The notes under the pieces are model-generated. The model did no database searches, was not told where the DNA came from, and worked only from the letters and a program-made list of their open reading frames with translations. Below are positions 18,586 to 26,484 of a DNA stretch of 64,000 bases, piece after piece; position 1 is the first letter of the stretch, and each line of letters starts with the position of its first letter. The position numbers and the translations under genes were made by a program. The DNA comes from Gluconobacter cadivus (lineage in GTDB: Bacteria > Pseudomonadota > Alphaproteobacteria > Acetobacterales > Acetobacteraceae). The stretch spans positions 62,001 through 126,000 of the forward strand of contig NZ_JABCQI010000007.1 in assembly GCF_015244745.1 (NCBI RefSeq), written 5' to 3'.

Positions 18586-19434
18586 ATGGCCAGAAGATCT
18601 CCCTCCCGCTCCGCTCCCGACCGTTCTACGGATCGCGCCTCCCCTCCCTCCGCGCACGCTAACCAGCCGTCCCGCTCCTCCGATGAGCGCTCTGGCAGGC
18701 GTAATGGCCGTTCCGGTCGCGGTCATGCTGGCAACTCCGGTTCCGGCTACTGGATTTATGGGCACCATGCCGTGCAGGCGGCGCTCGCCAATCCTGAGCG
18801 TGTGATCCATGATTTTCTGGCGACGCGCGAAGCTGCGGCGTCTTTCGAAGGCGCATCGCACAAGCCGCAGATTGTGGACCGTGAGCGCCTCGACAAACTC
18901 TGTGAGCGCGATGCCGTGCATCAGGGTGTTTGCCTGCGTGTTGAGCCTCTGGAAACACTCGCCATTCTCGATATCGTCGAGCGTACCGGCCCGGTTCTGG
19001 TGCTTGATCAGGTGACGGACCCGCGCAATATCGGCGCCATTCTCAGATCGGCTGCGGCGTTCGGAGCGGCAGCGCTTCTGGTGCAGGATCGCAATGCCCC
19101 GCAGGAAAGCGGCGCCATGGCGAAGGCAGCTTCAGGCGCGCTCGACCTCGTTCCCATTCTGCGTGAGGTCAATCTCTCCCGCGCCCTTCAGGCGCTTCAG
19201 GCCGAGAATTTCTGGGTTGTCGGTCTGGATGCCGGTGGCACACGACTGGATGGAAAAGGGTTTGTCGGGCGTCGTGTGGCGCTGGTTCTGGGGGCCGAAG
19301 GGGCTGGATTGCGCCGCCTGACGCGTGAGACCTGCGACGAAATCGCCAGTGTTTACATGCCCGGCGACATGGAGAGCCTGAACGTTTCCAATGCTGCGGC
19401 GGTCGCGCTGTACGAACTCGTCCGGCCCGTCTGA
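18586..19434 (+). CDS. rlmB: 23S rRNA (guanosine-2'-O-)-methyltransferase, RlmB/TrmH family
   Basis: SPOUT-class SAM-dependent ribose methyltransferase. After an Arg/Ser-rich low-complexity head of about 50 residues comes the substrate-binding domain starting GYWIYGHHAVQAAL, then the SPOUT domain with motif 1 DQVTDPRNIGAILRSA, motif 2 LVLGAEGAGLRRL and motif 3 SLNVSNAAAVALYE; the catalytic Arg and Asn are in motifs 1 and 3. Expected target is G2251 of 23S rRNA, but other TrmH-family sites are possible. Start ATG 18586 is one of several in-frame ATGs (18535, 18577) and is uncertain. Divergent from tRNA-Tyr. Confidence 0.88.
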   Translation: MARRSPSRSAPDRSTDRASPPSAHANQPSRSSDERSGRRNGRSGRGHAGNSGSGYWIYGHHAVQAALANPERVIHDFLATREAAASFEGASHKPQIVDRERLDKLCERDAVHQGVCLRVEPLETLAILDIVERTGPVLVLDQVTDPRNIGAILRSAAAFGAAALLVQDRNAPQESGAMAKAASGALDLVPILREVNLSRALQALQAENFWVVGLDAGGTRLDGKGFVGRRVALVLGAEGAGLRRLTRETCDEIASVYMPGDMESLNVSNAAAVALYELVRPV

Positions 19435-19441
19435 CTGAAAA

Positions 19442-19467
19442 TCCGGGAGCGACCAAGAGCTCCCGGA
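19442..19467. terminator. Bidirectional hairpin between rlmB and the OYE gene
   Basis: A perfect 9-bp inverted repeat (19442-19450 and 19459-19467, TCCGGGAGC/GCTCCCGGA) with an 8-nt loop between two convergent stop codons. No long T-run. Confidence 0.55.
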
Positions 19468-19479
19468 CTGCCTCAAAGC

Positions 19480-20565
19480 TCAGTTAGGGCCTGAGGTCGC
19501 GGACGGGTAGTCGATATATCCTTCCGGCCCCTGACTGTACCAAGTCTTCATATTGTCAGGTTCAAGAGCGATGCCGCGCTCGAAACGCTCCGGCAGATCG
19601 GGGTTCGAGATGAACTTCCGGCCAAAGGCAATCGCATCGGCGTGTCCTTCTGCCAGTGCTTCCTGTGCCATCTTGAACGTATAGTCCTGATTCAGAACCA
19701 GCGGCCGGGTAAAGACCTTGCGGATCTGAGGGGACAGTTTGGGCTGGTCCGTCTTGCCGAAAGTTCCGTTCGGACCGGGTTCGCGCAGTTCGAGCCAGGC
19801 CACGCCCAGATCCTGAAGCAGTTTGGCAGCCGGGACAAAGACCGTTTCCGGCGCACTGTCGATGCAACCCTGTGTATCACCATTTGGGGACAGGCGGACG
19901 CCTGTGCGTTCCGCACCGATCGCGCCAATCACGCGCTCGGTCACTTCACGCAGGAAGCGGATACGGTTTTCCGGCGAACCGCCATATTCGTCAGTGCGGA
20001 GATTCGTCCCATCCCGCAGAAATTCATCGATAAGATATCCATTGGCCGCGTGGATCTGCACACCGTCAAAACCCGCACGGATGACGTTACGCGCCGCGTT
20101 CTCGTAATCGTTCAGAATACGGCTGATGTCAGCGGCGTCGATTGCACGCGCCTGTTCGTAAGGCTTTTTGCCTTCATAGGTATGAACTTCGTTTGGAGCT
20201 GTGGTCGCGGACGACGAAACAGGCTGAGTGCCCGTGACGGAAGAATGGACCATCCGTCCCATGTGCCAAAGCTGGCAGACAATCTTGCCGCCCTTGGCGT
20301 GAACCGCGGCCACAACCGGCTTCCAGGCTTCCACCTGCTCATCCGACCAGATGCCGGGAGCAAACGGCCACCCCAGACCTTCGCGGGAAATGCCTGTGGC
20401 TTCACTGATAATCAATCCGGCGCTGCTGCGCTGGGCGTAATATTCCGCCATGATCGGAGTCGGAACGGCATTCCTGTCGGCGCGCGCGCGCGTCAGAGGG
20501 GACATCAGAATCCTGTTCTTCGCGTGAATGGGACCGAAATCAATCGAATCGAACAGCGTTGGCAT
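19480..20565 (-). CDS. Old yellow enzyme family alkene reductase (NADH:flavin oxidoreductase)
   Basis: A 361-residue FMN TIM-barrel that reduces activated C=C bonds and electrophiles such as maleimides with NAD(P)H. Family marks are the N-terminal KNRILMSPLTRARAD, the QLWHMGRMVH stretch, HAANGYLIDEFLRDG (the His/Asn pair that binds substrate carbonyls), EYGGSPENRIRFL and the late FGRKFISNPDLPERF. It matches the classical NemA/XenB-like branch. An ArsR-type gene is transcribed divergently across a palindrome (20598-20619), so electrophile-responsive control is likely (inference). Confidence 0.92.
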   Translation of the reverse strand: MPTLFDSIDFGPIHAKNRILMSPLTRARADRNAVPTPIMAEYYAQRSSAGLIISEATGISREGLGWPFAPGIWSDEQVEAWKPVVAAVHAKGGKIVCQLWHMGRMVHSSVTGTQPVSSSATTAPNEVHTYEGKKPYEQARAIDAADISRILNDYENAARNVIRAGFDGVQIHAANGYLIDEFLRDGTNLRTDEYGGSPENRIRFLREVTERVIGAIGAERTGVRLSPNGDTQGCIDSAPETVFVPAAKLLQDLGVAWLELREPGPNGTFGKTDQPKLSPQIRKVFTRPLVLNQDYTFKMAQEALAEGHADAIAFGRKFISNPDLPERFERGIALEPDNMKTWYSQGPEGYIDYPSATSGPN

Positions 20566-20597
20566 CCTGCTTCTCCTTCAATGGACTGATCACCATA

Positions 20598-20619
20598 TTG
20601 TTCGATAAAACTCGAACAA
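20598..20619. promoter_or_regulatory. Palindromic operator candidate between OYE and ArsR genes
   Basis: A perfect 8-6-8 inverted repeat TTGTTCGA-TAAAAC-TCGAACAA. The nonamer GATAAAACT within it recurs 28 bp downstream (20632-20640), close to the ArsR start at 20663. Position between divergent genes fits an ArsR operator that controls both. Confidence 0.6.
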
Positions 20620-20662
20620 AGCAAGTGTTGCGATAAAACTTCAGGAAAGGGATAAGACCTTT

Positions 20663-20962
20663 ATGGCTGCCTACGACCATCCTGACTCCGCGACATTCGA
20701 ACTGATTCCGGTGCTGCGTGCGCTGGCTGATCCCGCGCGTCTGGAGATCGTGCGACATCTGGGGCGCGTTGGGGAAGCCAACTGCGCCACTCTGATTGGA
20801 ACGCGGCCCAAATCCAGCATGTCGCACCATTTTCAGGTCCTGCGTGAGAGCGGCGTCCTGAGAACCCGGATCGAGGGCGTTCAGCACCGTAATTCCCTAC
20901 GGCTCGAGGAACTCGACGCCCGGTTTCCCGGGCTTATGGCGGCCATTCTGAACGCCGCCTGA
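20663..20962 (+). CDS. ArsR/SmtB-family winged-helix regulator
   Basis: A 99-residue winged helix with the ArsR signature: LRALADPARLEIVRHLG, then the recognition helix region PKSSMSHHFQVLRESGVL and wing RTRIEGVQHRN. The usual metal-binding CxCxxC is absent; only one Cys (in EANCATLIG) occurs, so metal sensing is unlikely and a thiol/electrophile switch is possible. Divergent from the OYE gene it probably regulates. Its stop lies 8 bp from that of the convergent TspO gene. Confidence 0.88.
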   Translation: MAAYDHPDSATFELIPVLRALADPARLEIVRHLGRVGEANCATLIGTRPKSSMSHHFQVLRESGVLRTRIEGVQHRNSLRLEELDARFPGLMAAILNAA

Positions 20963-20969
20963 GGCGTCT

Positions 20970-21446
20970 TTAGTTCGTACGCCAGATTTCTTCGTGAATG
21001 CAGGTGGCGAAGATCAGCCATGCAAAAAACGGAGCCTGCATTGAAGCTGCTTTGCAGTCCACCTTGTGCGCTGCACAGATCGAGGCTCCGGACGTCATGA
21101 TCAGGCCGACACAAATGGCCAGACCCGTTCCAAGCTGCCGTTTGCGGAACACGAAGAACGGAAAGCCTGCCACCCCTGCAACGCACAGGGCCCAGAGGAT
21201 CAGCGCCGCCGTCCGGCAACAGGATTTTTCAGCACGCAGAAGCCGATACCCCGACCAAGCCAGAAGCCCGTCCAGAATCGTCCACACGATGCCGTAAACC
21301 GGACCGGGCGGATTGAAATGCGGCTTGTTCAGCCGGTCGTACCACCGGCGCGTGGACGGATCATCCGCCGGGCTGATTTCACGCGAGGCGTACTGCACTC
21401 CAAAAACCGTACCGACGGCCAAGGCCGCATCAATCAGACGTCCCAT
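20970..21446 (-). CDS. TspO/MBR-family membrane protein
   Basis: A 158-residue five-helix membrane protein. The family's conserved stretch is clear: WYDRLNKPHFNPPGPVYG followed by VWTILDGLLAWSGYRL, and the C-terminal FATCIHEEIWRTN. Bacterial TspO binds tetrapyrroles and is linked to porphyrin handling and oxygen/light responses. It is somewhat divergent in the third and fourth helices (FPFFVFRKRQLGTGLA). It follows the single-helix DUF6476 gene on the same strand, with a terminator hairpin between them. Confidence 0.87.
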   Translation of the reverse strand: MGRLIDAALAVGTVFGVQYASREISPADDPSTRRWYDRLNKPHFNPPGPVYGIVWTILDGLLAWSGYRLLRAEKSCCRTAALILWALCVAGVAGFPFFVFRKRQLGTGLAICVGLIMTSGASICAAHKVDCKAASMQAPFFAWLIFATCIHEEIWRTN

Positions 21447-21463
21447 TATCCGAGATCCTTCAC

Positions 21464-21502
21464 AAAACCTGCCGCCTTAACGCGGAAACACGGCGGCAGG
21501 TT
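21464..21502 (-). terminator. Terminator after the DUF6476 gene
   Basis: An 11-bp perfect stem (AACCTGCCGCC at 21466-21476 with 21492-21502) followed on the minus strand by TTTTG. It sits 9 bp after the DUF6476 stop and before the TspO start, so TspO probably has its own promoter. Confidence 0.7.
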
Positions 21503-21510
21503 CAGACCGA

Positions 21511-21885
21511 TCAGGGTGCAGATGGTGCGGGGGTTCCAAAATCCAGTTCGGCAGCGATTTTTCCGGCCTCCGGGTTCCACAACAGCACCCGGTCACTTCC
21601 GGCACCGCTGAGTGTCACCGCCATCAGACCGTCAGGACGCGCCGTAACGGCCGTAATATGCTCGCCCGCACCAAGCGGAAGAGCCAGGCGCGAGAAGCCT
21701 CCCTCAGCCAGCGGCACAGTTGCCGTAACGCTCGGACGCGGATGCAGGAAGCGGTAGGCAATCACGCCGATCAATCCGAAAACGGCCGCGATAATCAGCA
21801 CGCCCATCAAAATTACAGCGGCCAGAAGCGCTTTTGGTGTCTGCGACTCGCTGTTCGCCATTTCCTCGGCTACACCCTGTGTCAT
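21511..21885 (-). CDS. Small single-pass membrane protein (DUF6476-like)
   Basis: A 124-residue protein with one transmembrane helix (about residues 18-46, LLAAVILMGVLIIAAVFGLI core) and a small periplasmic part with LPLGAGEHITAVTA and GSDRVLLWNPEAGK. This matches the short conserved proteins of Acetobacteraceae and Rhodobacterales annotated DUF6476; function unknown. ATG 21885 has an AGGA site and shares the sequence CATG with the divergent rluD start, so the two start codons overlap by 2 bp. An alternative start at 21861 would avoid the overlap. Confidence 0.7.
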   Translation of the reverse strand: MTQGVAEEMANSESQTPKALLAAVILMGVLIIAAVFGLIGVIAYRFLHPRPSVTATVPLAEGGFSRLALPLGAGEHITAVTARPDGLMAVTLSGAGSDRVLLWNPEAGKIAAELDFGTPAPSAP

Positions 21886-22852
21886 GTCTGATCCTGCTTC
21901 CCCATTCCGTCTTGTTGTCGATGCGTCCACGGCTGGCCAGAGGGCCGACCGCGCGCTGGCGGACGCCATCGGCACGGTTTCACGCTCCCGGGTCAAGGCC
22001 CTGATTGAAGGCGGCAGCTTTTCCGTCAACGGAAAGACGGTCTGCGAACCGGCGGAAACGCTGCGTGACGGCATGGAACTGCTGCTAACATTCCCCGAGC
22101 CCCTCCCTGCCCGTCCGATCGCTGAGCAGATCCCGCTGAACATCCTGTATGAGGACGACGACCTGATCGTGCTCGACAAACAGGCCGGGCTTGTCACCCA
22201 TCCCGCTCCCGGAAACGAGACGGGCACACTGGTCAACGCCCTGCTCGGCCATTGTGGAGAAGGTTTCGAAGGAATCGGAGGGGAGAAGCGCCCCGGTATC
22301 GTGCATCGTCTGGACAAGGACACGTCCGGCCTGATGGTCGTGGCCAAGACGGCCATGGTTCATAATGCCCTGTCCGAAGCCTTCGCCGCCCGCGACATCG
22401 ACCGGGCCTATCTGGCCCTCGCTTGGGGGCTCCTGCCGCTGGAAGGCGAATTCGACGGTAATATCGGCCGGGACAAGCGGGATCGTAAACGCATGGCTGT
22501 TGTCGGAAGCGGCGGCAAGGTTGCCCTGACACGATTCAAGCTGATCGAACCCTATCAGGCCGCCGTCTCCCTGATCGAATGTCGTCTTGCCACTGGACGC
22601 ACCCATCAGATCCGTGTTCACCTTTCAAATGCAGGCCACCCCCTGCTCGGCGATCCGGTCTACCTGCGGCGGATTCCCGCAGCGGCGCGTGGTCTGCCGC
22701 AGGATGCGAAGGAAGCGGCCCTCGATTTTCCCCGTCAGGCGCTTCACGCAACCCGACTCGGATTTATCCATCCGCGGACGAAAAAGCAGCTTTCGTTCGA
22801 AACCACCCCTCCAGAAGATTTCCAGACCTTGAAAAAGAGACTGATCGGCTAA
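21884..22852 (+). CDS. rluD: 23S rRNA pseudouridine synthase, RluA/RluD family
   Basis: A 322-residue enzyme that isomerises uridines in 23S rRNA (RluD: positions 1911, 1915 and 1917). There is an N-terminal S4 RNA-binding domain (GQRADRALADAIGTVSRSRV), then the catalytic domain with GIVHRLDKDTSGLMVVAKT, where the Asp of HRLDKDTSG is the catalytic residue, plus ATGRTHQIRVHL and GHPLLGDPVY. Full length for RluD. It lies directly upstream of rpoH but with a 244-bp spacer that has its own promoter. Confidence 0.93.
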   Translation: MSDPASPFRLVVDASTAGQRADRALADAIGTVSRSRVKALIEGGSFSVNGKTVCEPAETLRDGMELLLTFPEPLPARPIAEQIPLNILYEDDDLIVLDKQAGLVTHPAPGNETGTLVNALLGHCGEGFEGIGGEKRPGIVHRLDKDTSGLMVVAKTAMVHNALSEAFAARDIDRAYLALAWGLLPLEGEFDGNIGRDKRDRKRMAVVGSGGKVALTRFKLIEPYQAAVSLIECRLATGRTHQIRVHLSNAGHPLLGDPVYLRRIPAAARGLPQDAKEAALDFPRQALHATRLGFIHPRTKKQLSFETTPPEDFQTLKKRLIG

Positions 22853-22866
22853 ACCTTAAAAGGCCA

Positions 22867-22895
22867 TTGACTTTTTTGGCTGAGCCTGTCATAAA
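22867..22895 (+). promoter_or_regulatory. Candidate vegetative promoter of rpoH
   Basis: TTGACT at 22867-22872 and CATAAA at 22890-22895 with a 17-bp spacer give a good sigma-70-type match in the gap between rluD and rpoH. Transcription would start about 22902. Confidence 0.5.
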
Positions 22896-23096
22896 AAGCT
22901 CATCCGACGAGCTGACGCGCCGCCGGAACGGATCGTACCACCAGAGGTCGCCCAGTCCGGGGGCTGACGGTCGGGGACGTGAAAGTCCTTCCCAATGCGT
23001 CACCTGGGTCAGACGGAACTATCCCGTCGCCGGTCCGTATGAGTCTCCATCTCATCCGGATGCGGGTTAAGCCCCGGGCGAAAGGAGTCGAAGACC
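22896..23096 (+). other. Long GC-rich 5' leader of rpoH
   Basis: About 195 nt separate the putative transcript start from the rpoH ATG. The leader is GC-rich; a CCGGGG tract at about 22957 can pair with CCCCGG at about 23071, just ahead of the AAAGGAG ribosome site (23081-23087). Structure-based control of rpoH translation is common, so this may be a thermosensor or other regulatory leader; inference only. Confidence 0.3.
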
Positions 23097-23990
23097 ATGG
23101 CATCCCCAGCCGTCATTTCAGTGGGTCCAGAGAACAACCTCACCCGCTATCTTCAGGAAATCCGCAAGTTCCCTCTGCTGACCCCGCAGGAAGAGCTCGA
23201 TCTCTCCCGCCAGTGGCGCAAGAACGAGGATACAAGCGCGGCACACCGTCTCGTCACGTCCCATCTGCGCCTCGTGGCCAAAATCGCCATGGGTTATCGT
23301 GGCTATGGTCTGCCGGTGAACGAACTCATCAGTGAGGGCAATATCGGCATGATGCAGGCCGTGCGCCGGTTCGACCCGGAGCGTGGTTTCCGCCTTGCCA
23401 CCTACGCCATGTGGTGGATCCGCGCCGCCATGCAGGAATACATCCTGCATAGCTGGTCTCTGGTGAAAATCGGTACAACAGCCTCGCAGAAAAAGCTGTT
23501 CTTCAACCTGCGTCGTCTGAAAGGACAGATGCAGGCGATTGACGACGGCGATCTGAAGCCAGAGCAGGTCAACTCCATCGCGACCACTCTGGGTGTGCCG
23601 GAACAGGACGTCATGTCCATGAACCAGCGTCTGGCCGCGCCGGATCACAGTCTGAACGCACCGCTCCGCATTGATGGCGAAGGCGAATGGCAGGACTGGC
23701 TCGTGGACGACCACGACAATCAGGAGCAGACCTATGCTGCTTCTGAAGAGTTCACGGGCCGCAAGGCGCTTCTGGATCAGGCCATGATGACGCTGAACGA
23801 GCGTGAGCGTCACATCCTGAGTGAGCGGCGCCTGAAGGAAGAGCCCTCCACTCTGGAAGATCTCTCCCATCATTATAACGTCTCACGCGAGCGTATCCGT
23901 CAGATCGAAGCGCGTGCCATGGAGAAGCTCCAGAAAGCCATGGCCGCGGAAGTGGAACTGCGCCGCCGCGAAAACGGCCTTCAGGCCTGA
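23097..23990 (+). CDS. rpoH: RNA polymerase sigma-32 factor (heat shock)
   Basis: A 297-residue alternative sigma factor for heat-shock promoters. Region 2 is intact (NELISEGNIGMMQAVRRFDP, then RLATYAMWWIRAAMQEYIL) and is followed by the RpoH box QKKLFFNLR (near residue 137), which separates RpoH from other sigma-70 members. Region 4 helix-turn-helix is SRERIRQIEARAMEKLQ near the C-terminus. A strong AAAGGAG site precedes ATG 23097. Single gene with promoter upstream and a strong terminator downstream. Confidence 0.96.
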   Translation: MASPAVISVGPENNLTRYLQEIRKFPLLTPQEELDLSRQWRKNEDTSAAHRLVTSHLRLVAKIAMGYRGYGLPVNELISEGNIGMMQAVRRFDPERGFRLATYAMWWIRAAMQEYILHSWSLVKIGTTASQKKLFFNLRRLKGQMQAIDDGDLKPEQVNSIATTLGVPEQDVMSMNQRLAAPDHSLNAPLRIDGEGEWQDWLVDDHDNQEQTYAASEEFTGRKALLDQAMMTLNERERHILSERRLKEEPSTLEDLSHHYNVSRERIRQIEARAMEKLQKAMAAEVELRRRENGLQA

Positions 23991-24004
23991 AGAGACACAT
24001 CACG

Positions 24005-24042
24005 AAAAAAGCCCGTTGGGATATTCCGACGGGCTTTTTTTA
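24005..24042 (+). terminator. Rho-independent terminator of rpoH
   Basis: A-run, GCCCGT...ACGGGC stem (24011-24016 and 24029-24034) with pairing extended by the flanking A and T tracts, followed by eight Ts. Classic intrinsic terminator, 15 bp after the stop. Confidence 0.9.
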
Positions 24043-24062
24043 TGACAGGCTGACTTCTGAAT

Positions 24063-24096
24063 AAAAAAGCCAGGAAGGTTGCCCTCCCCGGCTTTT
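24063..24096 (-). terminator. Terminator of the gap-pgk operon
   Basis: On the minus strand, AAAAGCC/GGCTTTT arms (24065-24071 and 24090-24096), preceded by the pgk stop and followed by a T-run. Intrinsic terminator for the gap-pgk transcript. Confidence 0.75.
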
Positions 24097-24098
24097 GT

Positions 24099-25313
24099 TC
24101 AGGTGAGCCCCAGATCGTGGCCCGCGGAACGAAGAACCTCGATCCCCGGCAAAATTTTACCTTCCAGCCATTCGAGGAAAGCCCCGCCAGCCGTGGAAAC
24201 ATAGGTCATCTTGTCCACGACACCGGCATGACGAAGAGCCGAGACCGTATCGCCGCCGCCAGCGATTGTCTTGAGCTTGCCCTCTTCCGTCAGCTGCGCG
24301 GCATATTGCGCGACATCGACGGTCGCCTTGTCGAAAGGCGCGATCTCGAAAGCCCCCAGCGGACCGTTCCAGACCAGCGTTTTAAGCGTGTCCAGACGCT
24401 CGCGGATCAGTTCAACCGTACGCGGACCAGCATCGAGAATCATGGCATCGTCCGGGACTTCGCCAATCAGGCAGGTCTCGGTCGGGACATTGGCCTTGAA
24501 CTCGCGCGCCACGACCGCATCGACGGGCAGGATGATCTCGCAGCCCTTTTCCTGCGCGAGATGGGCGATTTTCCGCGCCGTCTCGTGCATGTCGGCTTCC
24601 TGCAGGGACTTGCCCACATTCATGCCTTCAGCCGCGAGGAACGTGTTGGCCATCGCCCCTGTGATGAACAGCGTGTCCACCTTCTCGATGACATTCCCGA
24701 TCAGATCGAGCTTCGTCGAGATCTTGGAACCACCGATGATCGCACCGACCGGGCGCTCCGGGTTCTCCAGAGCCGCCGACAGCGCGCTCAGTTCCGCCTG
24801 CATCAGACGTCCAGCAAAAGACGGCAGATCCCGCGCCACGCCTTCGGTCGAGGCATGGGCACGATGCGCGGCAGAGAACGCGTCATTGACGAAGATGTCG
24901 CCATTCTGTGCCAGAGCCTTGGCGAAGGCCGGGTCATTGGCCTCTTCACCCGCATGAAAGCGCGTGTTTTCGAGAACGATGATGTCCCCGTCCGCCATCC
25001 CGCCGACTGCGGCTTCCACGGTCGGACCGACGCATTCGGCGACAAAGCCGACCGGCTGGCCGAGGATCTGGCCGAGCTTCAGCGCGATCGGGCGCAGCGA
25101 CAGAGCCGGGACGACCTGTCCCTTCGGACGGTCGAAATGGCTGAACACCACGACGCGCGCGCCTTTGTCGGCCAGTTCGCGGATCGTGGGCGCAACCCGT
25201 TGCAGACGGGTGTCATCGGTAATGACGCCATCATGCATCGGGACGTTGAGGTCGGCGCGGACCAGCACGCGCTTGCCGCGTGCGTCCACACCATCAAGGG
25301 TGCGGAAGGCCAT
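24099..25313 (-). CDS. pgk: Phosphoglycerate kinase
   Basis: Glycolytic/gluconeogenic kinase interconverting 1,3-bisphosphoglycerate and 3-phosphoglycerate with ATP formation. At 404 residues it is normal length. N-domain substrate residues appear in [11 protein letters not shown] and [10 protein letters not shown]; the hinge/ATP side shows [20 protein letters not shown] and the C-terminal [13 protein letters not shown] and [16 protein letters not shown] 25313 lies only 3 bp after the gap stop (a GTG at 25316 is in frame), so the genes form an operon. No tpi or fba follows. Confidence 0.96.
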   Translation of the reverse strand: MAFRTLDGVDARGKRVLVRADLNVPMHDGVITDDTRLQRVAPTIRELADKGARVVVFSHFDRPKGQVVPALSLRPIALKLGQILGQPVGFVAECVGPTVEAAVGGMADGDIIVLENTRFHAGEEANDPAFAKALAQNGDIFVNDAFSAAHRAHASTEGVARDLPSFAGRLMQAELSALSAALENPERPVGAIIGGSKISTKLDLIGNVIEKVDTLFITGAMANTFLAAEGMNVGKSLQEADMHETARKIAHLAQEKGCEIILPVDAVVAREFKANVPTETCLIGEVPDDAMILDAGPRTVELIRERLDTLKTLVWNGPLGAFEIAPFDKATVDVAQYAAQLTEEGKLKTIAGGGDTVSALRHAGVVDKMTYVSTAGGAFLEWLEGKILPGIEVLRSAGHDLGLT

Positions 25314-25316
25314 CAC

Positions 25317-26339
25317 TCAGAGACTCCCGAACAGGGCTGCCGTATCGGCCATGCGGTTGGAGAAGCCCCACTCGTTGTCGTACCAGGAGCAGACGCGCAC
25401 CAGCTTGCCACCATCGACCAGGACCGTCTGCGTCGCATCGAAGATCGACGATGCCTTGTCATGGTTGAAGTCCGAGCTGACGAGCGGCGCTGTGTTGTAT
25501 TCGAGGATACCCTTCAGGGAGCCTTCGAGCGAAGCGGCACGAATGGCTTCGTTGACGGCTTCGGCGGACGCCGGAGCGCGCGTCGGGACGAAATCCAGCG
25601 AGACGACCGAGACATTCGGCGTCGGAACGCGGATGGAAGTTCCGTCCAGCTTGCCCTTCAGATGCGGCAGAACCAGACCAACGGCCTTGGCAGCACCCGT
25701 GGAGGTCGGGATCATGTTCAGGGCTGCGGCGCGGGCGCGGCGCGGGTCCTTGTGCAGGGTATCCACCGTGCGCTGGTCGCCCGTGTAGGAATGGATCGTG
25801 ACCATGTAGCCACATTCAATTCCAAAGGCCTTGTCCAGAACCGATGCCACGGGGGCGAGGCAGTTCGTGGTGCAGGACGCGTTGGAGATGATCTTCATGT
25901 CGGGCGTCAGAACGTCGTTGTTCACGCCGAACACGATCGTCGCATCGACGTCCGTAGCCGGAGCGGAAATGACGACGCGCTTTGCACCGGCTTCAAGCAG
26001 GGCAGCGGCCTTTTCGCGGGACGTGAACAGACCCGTACATTCCATCGCCACGTCAACGCCTTGGAACGGAACCTGTGCAGGGTTACGCTCAGCCGAGACC
26101 GTGATCGGACCGTAGGTGCGGCCATTCGCTTCGATGATCAGGCTGTTGCCCTCGGCGCGGACCGTACCTGGAAGGCGGCCATGCGTGCTGTCATACGCCA
26201 GCAGATGCGCGTTGGCCTCGACGGAACCCAGATCGTTGATGGCGACAACCTCGACATCCGTACGACCGCTCTCGATGATGCCACGCAGCACCAGCCGTCC
26301 GATCCGTCCGAAACCGTTGATCGCGATTTTTACAGCCAT
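25317..26339 (-). CDS. gap: Glyceraldehyde-3-phosphate dehydrogenase, type I
   Basis: A 340-residue NAD-dependent enzyme: N-terminal nucleotide fold VKIAINGFGRIGRLVLRG, catalytic Cys in SNASCTTNCLAPV (near 154), the TGDQRTVDTLHKDPRRARAA segment with the catalytic His nearby in TIHSYTGDQ, and C-terminal SWYDNEWGFSNRM. The longer open frame (to 26393) adds 18 residues before the family N-terminus, so ATG 26339 is the start. First gene of gap-pgk. In acetic acid bacteria, which often lack a full Embden-Meyerhof pathway, it serves the lower triose branch. Confidence 0.96.
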   Translation of the reverse strand: MAVKIAINGFGRIGRLVLRGIIESGRTDVEVVAINDLGSVEANAHLLAYDSTHGRLPGTVRAEGNSLIIEANGRTYGPITVSAERNPAQVPFQGVDVAMECTGLFTSREKAAALLEAGAKRVVISAPATDVDATIVFGVNNDVLTPDMKIISNASCTTNCLAPVASVLDKAFGIECGYMVTIHSYTGDQRTVDTLHKDPRRARAAALNMIPTSTGAAKAVGLVLPHLKGKLDGTSIRVPTPNVSVVSLDFVPTRAPASAEAVNEAIRAASLEGSLKGILEYNTAPLVSSDFNHDKASSIFDATQTVLVDGGKLVRVCSWYDNEWGFSNRMADTAALFGSL

Positions 26340-26438
26340 GACCTGCCCTACTCCGTTTTTTAAAAACTCGGGCATCCTCCATAGCACCGCCACAGCAGAG
26401 CGACAGGGGGCATCAACAGTTTTTCATGAAGTTGACTC

Positions 26439-26444
26439 TATAAT
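26439..26444 (+). promoter_or_regulatory. Possible -10 element of the lipoprotein gene
   Basis: A consensus TATAAT 41 bp before ATG 26485; the -35 region is poor. Suggestive only. Confidence 0.3.
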
Positions 26445-26484
26445 CTTGCTCAAACCCTCCGTTCCTGCGACGGTTCCGCGCGAT

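Noticed and set aside
22913-23096. 4.5S (SRP) RNA or tmRNA in the GC-rich rpoH leader
   Set aside because: The conserved SRP apical motif (GGAAGGAAGCAGCC type) and tmRNA tag/tRNA ends are absent.
24117-26363. 748-codon plus-strand open frame opposite pgk and gap
   Set aside because: Long antisense frame over two certain glycolytic genes; Arg/His-rich shadow translation with no domain.
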